Part shown: in pieces, positions 35,229 to 47,060 of the stretch | How positions within the stretch are numbered: position 1 is the first letter of the stretch | Layout: the number at the start of each line of letters is the position of its first letter | NCBI RefSeq assembly: GCF_904849725.1 | Contig: NC_058522.1 | Span: 230,801,084 to 230,865,083 of the forward strand | DNA: 64,000 bases | From: Hordeum vulgare subsp. vulgare | Lineage: Eukaryota; Streptophyta; Magnoliopsida; Poales; Poaceae | Reading direction: 5' to 3' | Position numbers and translations under genes: made by a program | Notes under the pieces: model-generated | Seen by the model: the letters and a program-made list of their open reading frames with translations, nothing else | Databases searched by the model: none | What the model was told of the DNA's origin: nothing

Positions 35229-35490
35229 GCCAATTTCATTTTTTTAACTAGCTGAGGAAGAATTTGCAAATTAATAAAACTGGGTGGACGGATTTTCCAT
35301 CTCGAGGGAAAAAGGCTATCATATCCTACTAGACAAATCCCTAATTCACCTTTTGGGGCTTCCACTCTTACATAAAGCTCTTGCCTTGACAATTCAAAAT
35401 TGGGTGCAGGTTTTTTACCAAAAGTTTATACTCAAAATCATTCCATTCAGAATTCTTTTCTTTCTTAAAGCGTCGGACTTCACTTCTCCC
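35229..35490 (-). pseudogene. ndhH: Plastid ndhH fragment (NADH dehydrogenase-like subunit H, C-terminal part)
   Basis: On the minus strand I read [17 protein letters not shown], then after a one-base loss [20 protein letters not shown], then [20 protein letters not shown], ending abruptly at KLA where the next plastid codons should follow. These are the characteristic C-terminal residues of the plastid NDH complex subunit H (49-kDa type), which works in thylakoid cyclic electron flow. The last residues and stop codon are missing, and the rest of the gene is absent. It is a dead copy moved to the nucleus. Confidence 0.88.
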
Positions 35491-35504
35491 CAATAGAGCT
35501 TAGA

Positions 35505-35730
<226 letters not shown>

Positions 35731-35929
35731 GGGGGTTCTTCTTCCCTCAGAACCTCACCTTTGCCCCCTAAGCTCCATTGTTGCTCCAAGCTCCATTTTA
35801 GCCCGATCTCTCTCCCTTGCCAACAAAACCTGTTGATTTTCTAGGGTTCGGTTGAGAGGGCCTTGACCTACACTTCCACCAAGAGAAATTTGATTCATCC
35901 CTTGCGGATCTTGTTACTCTTGGTGTTTG

Positions 35930-37747
35930 TGTTGGAATTATGCCCTAGAGGCAATAATAAATATAGTTATTATTATAATTCCTGTATCAAGATAATCGTT
36001 TATTATCCATGCTATAATTGTATTGAATGAAGACTCATTTACATGTGTGGATACATAGACAAAACACTGTCCCTAGCAAGCCTCTAGTTGGCTAGCTAGT
36101 TGATCAAAGATAGTCAGTGTCTTCTGATTATGAACAAGGTGTTGTTGCTTGATAACTGGATCACGTCATTAGGACAATCACGTGATGGACTAGACCCAAA
36201 CTAATAGACGTAGCATGTTGATCGTGTCATTTTGTTTCTACTGTTTTTCTGCGTGTAAAGTATTTGTTCCTATGACCATGAGATCATATAACTCACTAAC
36301 ACCGGAGGAATACTTTGTGTGTATCAAACTTCGCAACGTAACAGGTGACTATAAAGATGCTCTACAGGTATCTCCGAAGGTGTTCGTTGAGTTAGTATGG
36401 ATCAAGACTGGGATTTGTCACTCCGTGTGACGGAGAGGTATCTCGGGGCCCACTCGGTAATACAACATCACACACAAGCCTTGCAAGAAATGTGACTTAG
36501 TGTAAGTTGCGGGATCTTGTATTACGGAACGAGTAAAGAGACTTGCCGGTAAACGAGATTGAAATAGGTATGCGGATACTGACGATCGAATCTCGGGCAA
36601 GTGACATACCGAAGGACAAAGGGAATGACATACGGGATTATATGAATCCTTGGCACTGAGGTTCAAACGATAAGATCTTCGTAGAATATGTAGGATCCAA
36701 TATGGGCATCCAGGTCCCGCTATTGGATATTGACCGAGGAGTCTCTCGGGTCATGTCTACATAGTTCTCGAACCCGCAGGGTCTGCACACTTAAGGTTCG
36801 ACGTTGTTTTATGCGTATTTGAGTTATATGGTTGGTTACCGAATGTTGTTCGGAGTCCCGGATGAGATCACGGACGACACGAGGGTTTCCGGAATGGTCC
36901 GGAAACGAAGATTGATATATAGGATGACCTCATTTGATTACCGGAAGGTTTTCGGAGTTACCGGGAATGTACCGGGAATGACGAATGGGTTCCGGGAGTT
37001 CACCGGGGGGGCAACCCACCCCGGGGAAGCCCATAGGCCTTGGGGGTGGCACACCAGCCCTTAGTGGGCTGGTGGGATAGCCCAAGAAGGCCCTATGCGC
37101 CATAGGAAGAAAATCAAAGAGAAAAGAAAAAAAAGGAGGAGGTGGGAAAGGGAAGAAGGACTCCACCCACCAAACCAAGTTGGACTCGGTTTGGGGGGGA
37201 GACCTTCCCCCCTTGGCTCGGCCGACCCCCTTGGGGCTCCTTGAGCCCCAAGGCAAGGCTCCCCCTCTTCCCCCTATATATACGGAGGTTTTAGGGTTGA
37301 TTTGAGACGACTTTTCCACGGCAGCCCGACCACATACCTCCACGGTTTTTCCTCTAGATCGCGTTTCTGCGGAGCTCGGGCGGAGCCCTGCTGAGACAAG
37401 ATCATCACCAACATCCGGAGCGCCGTCACGCTGCCGGAGAACTCTTCTACCTCTCCGTCTCTCTTGCTGGATCAAGAAGGCCGAGATCATCGTCGAGCTG
37501 TACGTGTGCTGAACGCGGAGGTGACGTCCGTTCGGCACTAGATCGTGGGACTGATCGCGGGACGGTTCGTGGGGCGGATCGAGGGACGTGAGGACGTTCC
37601 ACTACATCAACCGCATTCACTAACGCTTCTGCTGTACGGTCTACAAGGGTACGTAGATCACACATCCCCTCTTGTAGATGGACATCACCATGATAGGTCT
37701 TCGTGCGCGTAGGAAAATTTTTGTTTCCCATGTGACGTTCCCCAACA
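35930..37747 (+). repeat. Solo Angela-like LTR inserted in the Maximus-like LTR
   Basis: Complete 1818-base LTR, TGTTGGAATTATGCCC to CCCCAACA, nearly identical to 6317-8121. Perfect 5-base target duplication GTTTG at 35925-35929 and 37748-37752. No internal domain, so the element was reduced to one LTR by recombination. TATA box at 37274-37282. A short tandem duplication (ACCGGGAATGT) near 36959-36981 and small indels around 37110-37270 distinguish it from the other two copies. Confidence 0.95.
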
Positions 37748-37752
37748 GTTTG

Positions 37753-38261
37753 AGCACCCTAGACGGTTGAGGTCACCTCGACGCCATATTCCATTGTGGT
37801 GAAGCTTCGTGGTCTCGTTGGGAGCCTCCAATTAAGTTGTGGATATTGCCCCAACCTTGTTTGTAAAGGTTCGGTGGTCGCCTTCAAGGGCACTACTTAG
37901 TGGAATCACGACACCTCGCATCGTGTGAGGGCATGAGAAGAATACGATGGCCCTAGTGGCATCTTGGGGAGCATTGTGCCTCCACACCGCTCTAAGGAGA
38001 CACACTTCCCCTCAAAAGGAAGGAACTTCGGAAACACACCCTCGTCTTCATCGGTTCCACTTGTGGTTATTTCTTACCTTTACTTGTATTTACTTATTGC
38101 TTCTTATTGTTGTTGTTAGCGTCATATAGGTTGCTCTCTTAGTTGCATATCTAGACAACCTATTTGTCGCTAAAACTTATTTGGTTGAAGTAAAGTTTTA
38201 ATTTTTATTAGTTGCCTATTCACCCCCCCCCCCCCTCTAGTCAACCATATTGATCCTTTCA
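37753..38261 (+). repeat. Maximus-like 5' LTR, right part
   Basis: Continues the LTR after the duplicated GTTTG (AGCACCCTAGACGGTTGAGG) to TGATCCTTTCA, where the PBS starts. Includes a run of 13 C at 38223-38235. Confidence 0.75.
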
Positions 38262-38279
38262 GTTAGTATCAGAACCTCG
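38262..38279 (+). other. Primer binding site of the Maximus-like element
   Basis: GTTAGTATCAGAACCTCG directly after the LTR end is a slightly mutated initiator-tRNA-Met complementary site (TGGTATCAGAGC type). Confidence 0.75.
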
Positions 38280-38312
38280 TCTCTTTATTAAGGGTTTCAC
38301 CACCCAAAGATT

Positions 38313-39890
38313 ATGGTTGACGACGGGGAAGGGGGTTTTGAGGTGCCCGAGGGAGCTGTTGCAAACTCGGTCGCCCGAGAGGAATTAAATGAGATCATGT
38401 CCACATTTAAATCCTCAGCGACTATCAAAGTCAAAAGCATGCTTAAGTATTTCCTTGATATGTACAAACCTCCTTCCGATCCGTTGTTGATTGCTAATTC
38501 CTCAATGATGAATTCGCTGGGCCATTCCGAAAAGGAAATTGCTTGTAGTGAAAAGGATAAATCGCCTCAAGGAACAAGTGGAGCTAATGCCTTTCCCTAT
38601 GTCCCTCCTCCCTTGGACTATGGCGGACCAGTCCACTCTCCGCATATTGTTAATCCAGGTCCTCCACCAAAGCTTGTTAAGAATGATTTTGCTAATTGGA
38701 TTTTTCGTATCAAGTCTCATTTGAACCACACCACAAGACAACTTTGGTGAATTATTGAGCAAGGATACTACCCGCATGATCCAAGAAATATCACGCCAAG
38801 AGAAGAGGTCAACAATCAGCTCAACCACTCTGCGTTGTTCATTCTTCAAGCAGTTGTTTTTGTGGAAGACCTTCCTCACTTACATCCCTTCACTCGTGCC
38901 AAAGATTGTTGGGAGCACATCATCTCCATGTACAAGGGAAGCTCTATCGTTCAACGGTCCAACTATGAAGTGGTTCTTGATGAAGCCAATGAATTTGCTA
39001 TGATCGAGGATGAGGACCCTCATGAACTATATCGAAGAGTCACAACTCTAGTTGTTGATCTTCAGGATCATGGAAGCAAAGATGTGGATGACACTTATAT
39101 TAAGCACAAGTTTCTCAAAGGCATCATGCCTTTCAACAAGTCCATGTCCTCTGTCATTCATCAAAGGCCAGGCTTTCATTCCATGTCCTCAAGTAATGTG
39201 TTGGATGAGTTTATTGCCATGAACATTCCGAACAAGACCGCTGACAATGCTCTAGTCCGAGTTCAACGGTCAAGGAAAGACTCTCCCAACCTTGCTTTGA
39301 AGGCCAAGGCTGTTGTGGAGGAAGATGAGGAAGACGAAGAAAAATCTTGTCATGAAGACACCAAGTATGCTTACCACGAGCACATGGGTCTTGCATCAAG
39401 GAAGTTTTGGGGCGACAAGAATAACTCAAGGCCCAACTTCTCCAAGAACAACTCAAGCGGGTCTAAGGGAAAGCAACGCGTGAGAACTTGCTACAATTGT
39501 GGCGATGTGAGTCATTTTGTGGCAGATTGTCCCTATGAGCACAGGGAAGACAATGGTGGCAAGCTCATTCACAAAGACAAGACTAAGTCATTACCAAACA
39601 AGAACAATTTCCCCAAGAAAATGCCCCCTAAGGTGTTGGTGGCTCAAGAAGAGTGCCTCTCCGATGATGATGATGATGAAGATACAAGAAGTGAAGTTAC
39701 GGGAATGGCCACGGTGGCCATTGCATCTTCTTGTCCAAGAAAGGTGTCTCTCTTCAAGGCCCCCAACGAGAACTGTGTTGCCAAGTGCCTGATGGCCAAG
39801 GCATCCGACAAGGTAACATCTTTCGCGCAAACTTCCAATATCAATGCTACCATTTCTGCTATCATGGTGAGCGGAGATGAAAAGGAATAG
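38313..39890 (+). pseudogene. gag of the Maximus-like copia, broken
   Basis: Starts at ATG 38313 (MVDDGEGGFEVPEGAVANSV), 50 bases after the PBS. The UBN2/copia-type gag domain spans about 38640-39230 (NDFANWIFRIKSHLNH, DCWEHIISMYKGSSIV). The CCHC zinc knuckle CYNCGDVSHFVADC is at 39489-39530. TGA at 38748-38750 stops it in frame and the same frame then continues to TAG at 39888-39890. After that, gag-like and coiled-coil-like sequence goes on. The product would be the particle protein; this copy cannot make it full length. Confidence 0.85.
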
Positions 39891-40875
39891 GTAGAGGAGG
39901 AGGAAAACTCCTTTGATAACTTCATGAGAAATCTCAAGGGTAAACCCAAGAGGCATGTTTTTACTCTCTTGGAACAACTCGGTGAGGCTAATGACCTTAT
40001 TGAAAATCGGTAATACCATCTCTATGCTATAAGGTCATAGTCGCGACTATGCCGATGAGATTGCGGATCTTTCCATTGCTCTTGAAAAATAGCAAGACGC
40101 CGTTTGATTCTTGAGGAGTCACCTAACGATCACCTTGCTAAGTTAAAGAAAGGTCTTGATCATGCTCTTGTTCTCACCAGTGTGCTTCAATACGAAAAGA
40201 GTACACTTGGGCTTGATCATGTTAGACTCAAGAAAGAGCCGGCAACACTTTACAAGGCTCACAAGGCCTTGAAGAGTGCTCATGGTTCTTTGAAAGAGTC
40301 TCATGCTCAACTCGAGGTAAAACTCGCTAAGTAAATAGCCACTTTATCTCCTTTTGTTTTAGTTGATAATGTCCATGCTACTAACCCCTGTTGTGAGCAT
40401 GCACATCTTGTGGAGGAGAACTCCAAATTAAAAGAACATCTCGAGAAAGGCCTTGTGACATGCATCCAAGGTGAAAAGTATCTTAATAACCTTCTGAGCA
40501 GTCAAAAGGAAGTGGTTGCAAAGGAAGGAGTTGGGTTTGCACCCAAATCCAAGAAGAAGAACAAGAACAAGAAGACCAAGCAACCTCCCCAACTTATATA
40601 AACCTTTGTTAAATCTGGGAAGGGTATTCATGGGAAGAAAAAGCACCAAACTCTGGGTGGTAATGCAATGAAGCACATTACCCCTCTACGCAACACAGCT
40701 GGCGACTTTAACACCTTTTATGTCTTGTACCGTGACGCTGATGGGAATTTTTTTACTAAGTTTGTTGATTCTTACGATGAGTGCATTGCATAGTCTATTT
40801 GGGTTCCTAAGACCCTTGTGACTAACATAAGAGGACCCATAAAAGAATGGGTACCTAAATCCACGCAATGATCCT
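39891..40875 (+). pseudogene. Gag C-terminal extension and linker of the Maximus-like copia, broken
   Basis: Same frame as gag for most of its length but with stops at about 40010, 40332-40334 and 40599-40601. Heptad-like Lys/Glu/Leu-rich stretches (LKKGLDHALVLTSVLQYEKS; ENSKLKEHLEKGLVTC) predict a coiled coil, as in the long gag of SIRE-type elements. It ends in a basic KSKKKNKNKKTK. Confidence 0.65.
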
Positions 40876-42582
40876 ATGCACGAGTTTCCTTCCGGTGGGG
40901 TGTCTTTGTTTCTTGACAGTGGAGCAACAAATCATATGACCGAAAGCAAAGACTTGGTGGTGGACGTTCATCCCGATCCATCCATTGCCACCCAAGTATC
41001 CTTTGATGATGATGCGATTTCAAAGGTATTGAGTCTCGGAAAGGTGGTAATTTCTTTGGAACTTACCATTGAAAAGGTTATGCTTGTTCAGACCCTCGCA
41101 TATAACTTCTTTGGCATTGACACTGTGTCCCTTTTGTGGAGCAAGACTCTTAAAGTGGTCTTCGTTGGGCAAGTCGAGAACACTCTCTGTGTGATTAACT
41201 TTTTGGAGCGACCCACTAAGACCGTGACTTGCCTAATGGCTAAAGTTGATGAGGGGTGGCTTTGGCATCGTCGGCTAGCCCACGTCAATATGAGATCCTT
41301 GCAAAGTCTCCTCGAAGGGGATCACATTCTTGGATTAACAAATGTGAGTTTTGCCAAAGATCGTGCTTGCAGTGCCTGTATTGAAGGAAAGCTCCATGAG
41401 TCAGCTTATCGCTACATGACTACCATATACTTGAAGAGGATCTTGGAGCTCCTTCAGATGGATCTCTTTGGTCCTCCATCTTATGATAGCCTTGGGGGAA
41501 GAAAGTATTGCTTGGTGATTGTGGATGATTACTCAAGATATACTTGGGTGTACTTTTTCAAGAGAAAAGGTGAGACTCAACAAACTGTCATCGACATCGC
41601 CAATGAAGCTCAACGTCAACATGATGCAAAGATACTAATGATTAGAAGTGACAATGGCATCGAGTTCAAGAACTAAACCCTAAATGAATTTCTGAGTGAT
41701 GAAGGGGTCAAGCATCAATACTCTCCTCCTTACACACCTCAACAAAATGGTGTGGTAGAAAGAAAGAACCGGACATTGATGGATGTGGCCAGAACAATGA
41801 TGGCAGAGTTTAAATCTCCTTATAACTTTTGGGCCGAAGCCATCAACACTGCATGACATGCATCCAATCGGCTCTACCTTCGCAAAGGCTTGAACAAGAC
41901 TCCATATGAAATTCTTACAGGCAACAAGCCCAACCTCAAGTACTTCCGGCTGTTTGGCTGTAAGTGTTTCATTCTTAATAAAGGTGCTCATTTGTCTAAA
42001 TTTGAACCTAGATCTCAAGAGGGCATATTTGTTGGTTATGCTACAAACTCTCACGCTTACCATGTCCTCAACAAGTCCTCGGGACTCATTGAGGAGACGT
42101 GTAACATGGAGTTTGACAAGAATAATGGCTCCCAAGTGGAGCAAAGTGGTCTTTGCGATGTAGGTGATGAAATTTCTCCCCAAGCCATAAGAAGAATGGG
42201 TGTGGGATACTTCCTACCCATTGAGGAACCCCTTGTGGCTGAAGGAGAAGGACAATGTTCCACTCATGTGGAACCATCATCGACGCAAGACCCACACGCT
42301 TTCGAAGAACGCTCTGAAGGCCCTCATCCCCGTGCTCCAGATCAAGGCGAAGATCAACCTCGAGATGGTCCTCCACCAAATGATGTCCTTGATTCTACTC
42401 ACTCTGCAGATGCTCGAGATCAAGAGGAAGCTCAAGATCAAGACCAAGCTCAAGATCAAGAGCAAGCCCTAGGAAAAAATCAAGCTCAAGATCAAGGGAA
42501 AACTCAAAAAGACAGTAAAAGTCTCAAACAGGCTTCTCAGTCCACCCCCTCAAGAGATTCAAATTCAAGAAAGACGCGCTGA
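40876..42582 (+). pseudogene. Protease and integrase of the Maximus-like copia, broken
   Basis: The protease active site is in LFLDSGATNHMTE (about 40910). The GAG-pre-integrase zinc motif is WLWHRRLAHVNMRSL through CSACIEGK (about 41260-41392). The integrase core has LQMDLFGPPSYDSLGGRKYC (first Asp) and IRSDNGIEFKN (second Asp), with TAA at 41674-41676 straight after it. TGA near 41855 and small defects follow. Past the core, WGCD-type and FVGYATNSHAY motifs appear. The linker to RT is an acidic, repetitive DQ/AQ-rich stretch (about 42410-42500). Confidence 0.85.
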
Positions 42583-42689
42583 CAAAACTGCCAAAACACT
42601 CAAAAATCTTTCTCATGTGCTGGAAAATATCTACGGCGTCTTACAAAGAGGGGTAACCACACGTCTTCAATTATGAAACTTTAGTGCGC

Positions 42690-44256
42690 ATCATGCGTTT
42701 GTTTCTTGCATTGAACCACTAAAGGTACAAGAGGCTCTCGAAGACATGGATTGGGTCAAAGCCATGCATGAAGAACTCAATAACTTTGAGCGCAACAAAG
42801 TGTGGTGTCTAGTGCCAAGGCCAAAGGAGAACCACAATGTCATTGGGACAAAGTGGATCTTTAAGAACAAGCAAGATGCGTACAATGTCGTCACTCAGAA
42901 CAAGGCAAGATTGGTAGCACAAGACTACTCCCAAGTCGAGAGTATCGACTACGGTGAAACCTTTGCTCCTATCGCTCGCCTTGAATCTATTCGCATGCTG
43001 CTTGCTTTTGCTTCTCATCATATCTTCAAGTTATACCAAATGGATGTGAATAATGCATTTCTTAATGGTCCCCTTAAGGAGTTGGTTTATGTCAAGCAAC
43101 CCTCCGGGTTCGAGGACCCCAAGTTCCATATTCATGTGTATGTTCTCGATAAGGCACTCTATGGCCTTAAACAATCCCCACGTGTGTGGTATGAACATGT
43201 TACCGAGATGTTACATGACCGTGGATCTGAAGTTGGGAAATTGACCCCACTCTTTTTACTAAGAAGGTCAAGGGGAACTTGTTCATATGCCATATATATG
43301 TAGATGATATTATATTTGGTTCTCCCAAAAAATCTTTTAATGAAGAATTTGCTGCACTCATGACCAAAAAGTTTGAGATGTCTATGATGGGAGAGTTAAA
43401 GTTTTTCCTTGGATTCAAAGTCAAGCAATGAATTCAAGGAACCTTCATCAATCAACCTAAATACACTCAAGACATGCTCAAAAGGTTCCAGATGGATGAT
43501 CTTAAACATGCCAAGGCTAACACTCCCATGCCTCTCAGCTGCCATCTTGACCTTGATCCCAATGGTAAAGTTGTGGATCAAAAGGTATATCGCTCTTTGA
43601 TCGGATCTCTGCTTTACCTTTGTGCATCTAGACCAGATATTATATTAAGTGTGGGAATTTGTGCATGATTTCAATCCGCACCTAAGGAAAGTCACTATGT
43701 GGCGGTCAAGCGAATCTTTCGATGCTTGGCTCATACCCCAAATTTTGGCTTATGGTATCCCAAAGGGGCTTCATTTGATCTCACGGGCTATTCGGATTCG
43801 GATTTGGCGGGAGATCGTGTGGATAGGAAGTCAAATTTCGGAGGTTGCCAATTTCTTGGACACTCTTTGGTAAGTTGGTCTTCCAAGAAACAAAATTATG
43901 TTTCTCTCTCGTCCACCGAGGCTGAATATGTAGCTACCGCAAGTTGTTGTGCTCAGTTTCTCTGGATGAGGCAAACTTTAAAGAATTATGGTGTCACTTG
44001 TGAAAAAGTGCCTCTTTACTGTGATAACATTAGTGCCATCTCTATATCCAATAACCCGGTTCAACATTGCAAGACAAAGCATATCAGTATTTGTCACCAC
44101 TTCATCCGGGAGCATATCAAGCGTAGGGAGATTGATCTCATTTATCTCAACACTAACGAACAACTTGCAAATATCTTCACCAAGCAGTTGAATGAAGCAA
44201 GATTTCATGAGTTAAGGCATGAGCTAAATATCATTTATTTGAGCAATGTGGATTGA
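42690..44256 (+). pseudogene. Reverse transcriptase and RNase H of the Maximus-like copia, broken
   Basis: [58 protein letters not shown] frameshift near 43245 moves the YVDD box (43297-43308) into the next frame, and a TGA lies near 43429. RNase H: DLTGYSDSDLAGDRVDRKSN, SSTEAEYVATASCCAQ and YCDNISAISISNNPVQHCKT hold the acidic residues. The frame ends naturally at TGA 44254-44256 after LSNVD. Confidence 0.88.
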
Positions 44257-44451
44257 CACTAGGCACACCCTACCACTTTCATCATAGTATCGTGTCTCTA
44301 TGTAGGCATGGATTTAGGGGGAGAGTTGTTCTCTCAATGAACTCTCCCTCCCCCTATTATGCATAAAATGATTCTGCCGTTCACTTTAGTCATCTTCGAT
44401 GACACTTGTGCTTCAACGACCAGTTATGATCTTCGGCCCATGATGACAAGG
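44257..44451 (+). other. 3' untranslated remnant of the Maximus-like element
   Basis: Contains a purine-rich GGATTTAGGGGGAGAG (about 44311-44326) as found after pol in SIRE-type elements. Cut by the reverse gypsy LTR at 44452. Confidence 0.5.
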
Positions 44452-46097
44452 TGATGGATATACTTCTCGCCCCTTGTTGGTTACCCCAAGTGGAAGGTGG
44501 AGATGTAGTCAGCAGCAGATTTGCCTTACACGGAGACTGTAAGGTTTATCGAACCAAGAGGACTCCTAGGCTCAACAAGTAGGTGTCTTCCACCCTGGCG
44601 CTAGCAGAAGAGGTGGACCTGCACACACACAACAAATAACTTTGCTCCCAACGAGTACACAGAGGTTGTCAATCTCTCCGGCCTTGTAGTTTACAAAGGA
44701 TCAAAACACAAGCGGGAAGGTAATAGTGATTATAACGGAAAAGTAAATGAAAGCGGTAAATTGTGGAGGTGTAAACAATGATGGTGATATGGACCAGAGT
44801 CACATGATATTCACTAGTGATGTCTCTCTCCCAAAAGTCGATAAACAACTATGCTTGGGTAAACAAATCACAGTTGGGCAATTGACAGAATTATGATTGC
44901 ACCGTAATGCTAATTATGCTACTTGATAGTTAGAGGTTCAATAGTAATGGGCAGTACGCCAACAGAAGTAGACCTTTTATTCATCAGCATCTACTTGTTA
45001 ACCATCCACCTTGAGATATCTATCCAGAACATCTCTCCGGTATTAAGTTGCGACCCCACCCAAAATGTAAACTCAAAGCAACAGACAACTGCATTAACGA
45101 ACTATGCGTAAGGTAAACAATCCTTGCAACCTGGTCACGAGCACCGTTGTTTTCTCCCTGGTGGCACGAAGCACGTCCCCTAGTCTCATGTTTCTGTTAA
45201 TCAAGCTAGACATCGAGGGGCATGAACCCACAATCATGCATAACGCTCCCTCTTGGAGTTACAATCTACTACTTGGCCAAAGCAATAAATAGCAACGGAG
45301 AACATGCATCAATCACTAAGGAACATAATATAAAAGGATAATCAAATATGTAACTCATAACAATCTGAATATAATCTCATAATCCAACGGATCCCAACAA
45401 ACCGAGAATAGCAATAGCAAGAGAATTACATAGATGCCTTGATCATGTAGGGAAGCTCACAAGGACTAACCATTGAAGCACAAGATTGGAGAGAATACAT
45501 CACATAGCTACTTGTCACGGACTCATGGTCCAAGGAGGACTACTCACGGAACGCCCGGTAAGCATCCATGGTGGTGGAAAATCTCCCGGTGGTCAATCCT
45601 CCCTCCGGCAGGGTGCCGAGAAGATGTCTCCTGACGCTCCCGATCTCGGAAGCGCTGCGGCGGAGGAACGATGGAGGAATTCGCGATTCCAGAAAGTCTG
45701 CGAGGGTTTCCTCTCGGGACTCGAAATATAGGCCAAAGAAGGGCACCGGAGGAGGTGGGACCCATCCAGGCGACCTCCTGGCACGGCCTAGGGCCTGGCT
45801 ACGCCAGCAGGCCGCGTGGGAGGCCCATGGCCCCCTTTTGTCCTTCCTTCGGTGATCCGGAAGCTTCTGTTTTGCTGATTTTTATATATTTTTCTGCATT
45901 TTTTCGGGCTTCGGAAAATTGGGTAAAAGCCCCTTCAAAATAGACATCGGCACACAGAAACTGGCACTGGGTGCACTGAGTTAGTAGGTTAGTCCAAATA
46001 TGTGTAAAATGATATAAAAGTGTAGCAAAACATATAACAATGTCACCCAAAAGATCATGGAACAAGCAGAAATTATAGATACGTTTGGGACGTATCA
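44452..46097 (-). repeat. 3' LTR of a reverse-strand gypsy
   Basis: 1646 bases. On the minus strand it starts at 46097 with TGATACGTCCCAAACGTATC and ends TATATCCATCA at 44452. TATA-type CTATATTT at 45724-45731 (complement) in the TTTGGC context shared with 17766. CAAGG (44447-44451) would be the left target duplication; the right copy is outside the window. Confidence 0.82.
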
Positions 46098-46559
46098 ACA
46101 TCCCCAAGCTTAATTTTTGCTCGACCTCGAGTAGATAAATGATAACACAATAATTTCTGTGGTGGCATGCTAACACACATATAAGAACTTCAAAGTAAAT
46201 CAAGTGAGATATGCAATTCAAGTCAAGACAATAACAAGCAAGAGTCTATATCTAGTATTGAGTTTAGCAAAGTAAGAACATAAAGGTGCAAGAGCTCTCG
46301 TTGTCCATGACTCAAATGTCTCCAAATGGTGTTTGCGTGCAAGAAGTGGGAGATGAGTTGAGATCATAAAATATATTTTTAATTGAGAACTCAATCTACT
46401 AAACCTCACATTTAGTCTCCTTCGGAATCTTATTTTGACTCATCCCCAGACCACTAGTGAGACGCAAGTCAAAATGATACTCTCCCTTTCGACTTTGAGC
46501 ACTCATGCAATGGATGAGCGTAAGCAAGATATGTTGGCACTTAGGATGGCAAATAGAAT
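46098..46559 (-). other. 3' internal region of the reverse gypsy, left part
   Basis: On the minus strand it ends CTCGAGGTCGAGCAAAAATT then AAGCTTGGGGATGT next to the LTR, the same design as 24020-24056. No coding sequence. It continues at 61079 after the chromovirus-like insertion. Confidence 0.75.
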
Positions 46560-46564
46560 AATGA

Positions 46565-46596
46565 TGTTGGGACCCCATCCTAAGCCATAAGAATCC
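46565..46596 (-). repeat. Tip of a third, deleted LTR
   Basis: TGTTGGGACCCCATCCTAAG and the next bases match the first 32 bases of the LTRs at 47061 and 57071 (TGTCGGGACCCCGATCCTAAG). Directly preceded by target duplication AATGA, then jumps at a CCA microhomology into leader sequence. Confidence 0.85.
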
Positions 46597-47060
46597 ACCT
46601 GACGAGAAGGACGGCCAGGCATCTGTAAATAGAGAGTAATGCAAAAGCATTAGAGCTCAGAATGCAAAATTGGGCAGCATAACGGCTATAAATGCTCAAA
46701 AACAAATTTTGAGACAACCCAAAATCGAATAGCGTAACCACTCAACTATCAAGTTCAACTCTCTGATCATCAAACTTACTTCCTTTTTCCTAGGAATGAA
46801 AGAAACCCAAATATCTCTTGACCCGTAGTCCTATAATCTACCGATCAGAAACACGAGCCTAGAAGAAGATGAGTAACCTAGTCCTTAATTCCCGCAGAAA
46901 AGACGAGGATGACCAGAATAGAATAACTTGAGAAGAGAACAAGAGTCTTACGTTCCCTTCGACAAACAATTACCTTATATATAACTAAAGCAATTCTAGA
47001 CTCAACTTTGACCACTTTGGCTTAGTAGTCCTACAGTCAGTCAGGCTGTGATACCAACGC
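46595..47060 (-). repeat. Extra copy of leader and PBS
   Basis: Same sequence and length as 56605-57070 with few differences. It ends with GCTGTGATACCA (47045-47056), a mutated PBS complement. On the minus strand it would lie 3' of the complete 3' LTR, where no leader should be. Confidence 0.92.

Noticed and set aside
38223..38235. Run of 13 C
   Set aside because: Ordinary feature of this LTR end; length may also be a sequencing slip.
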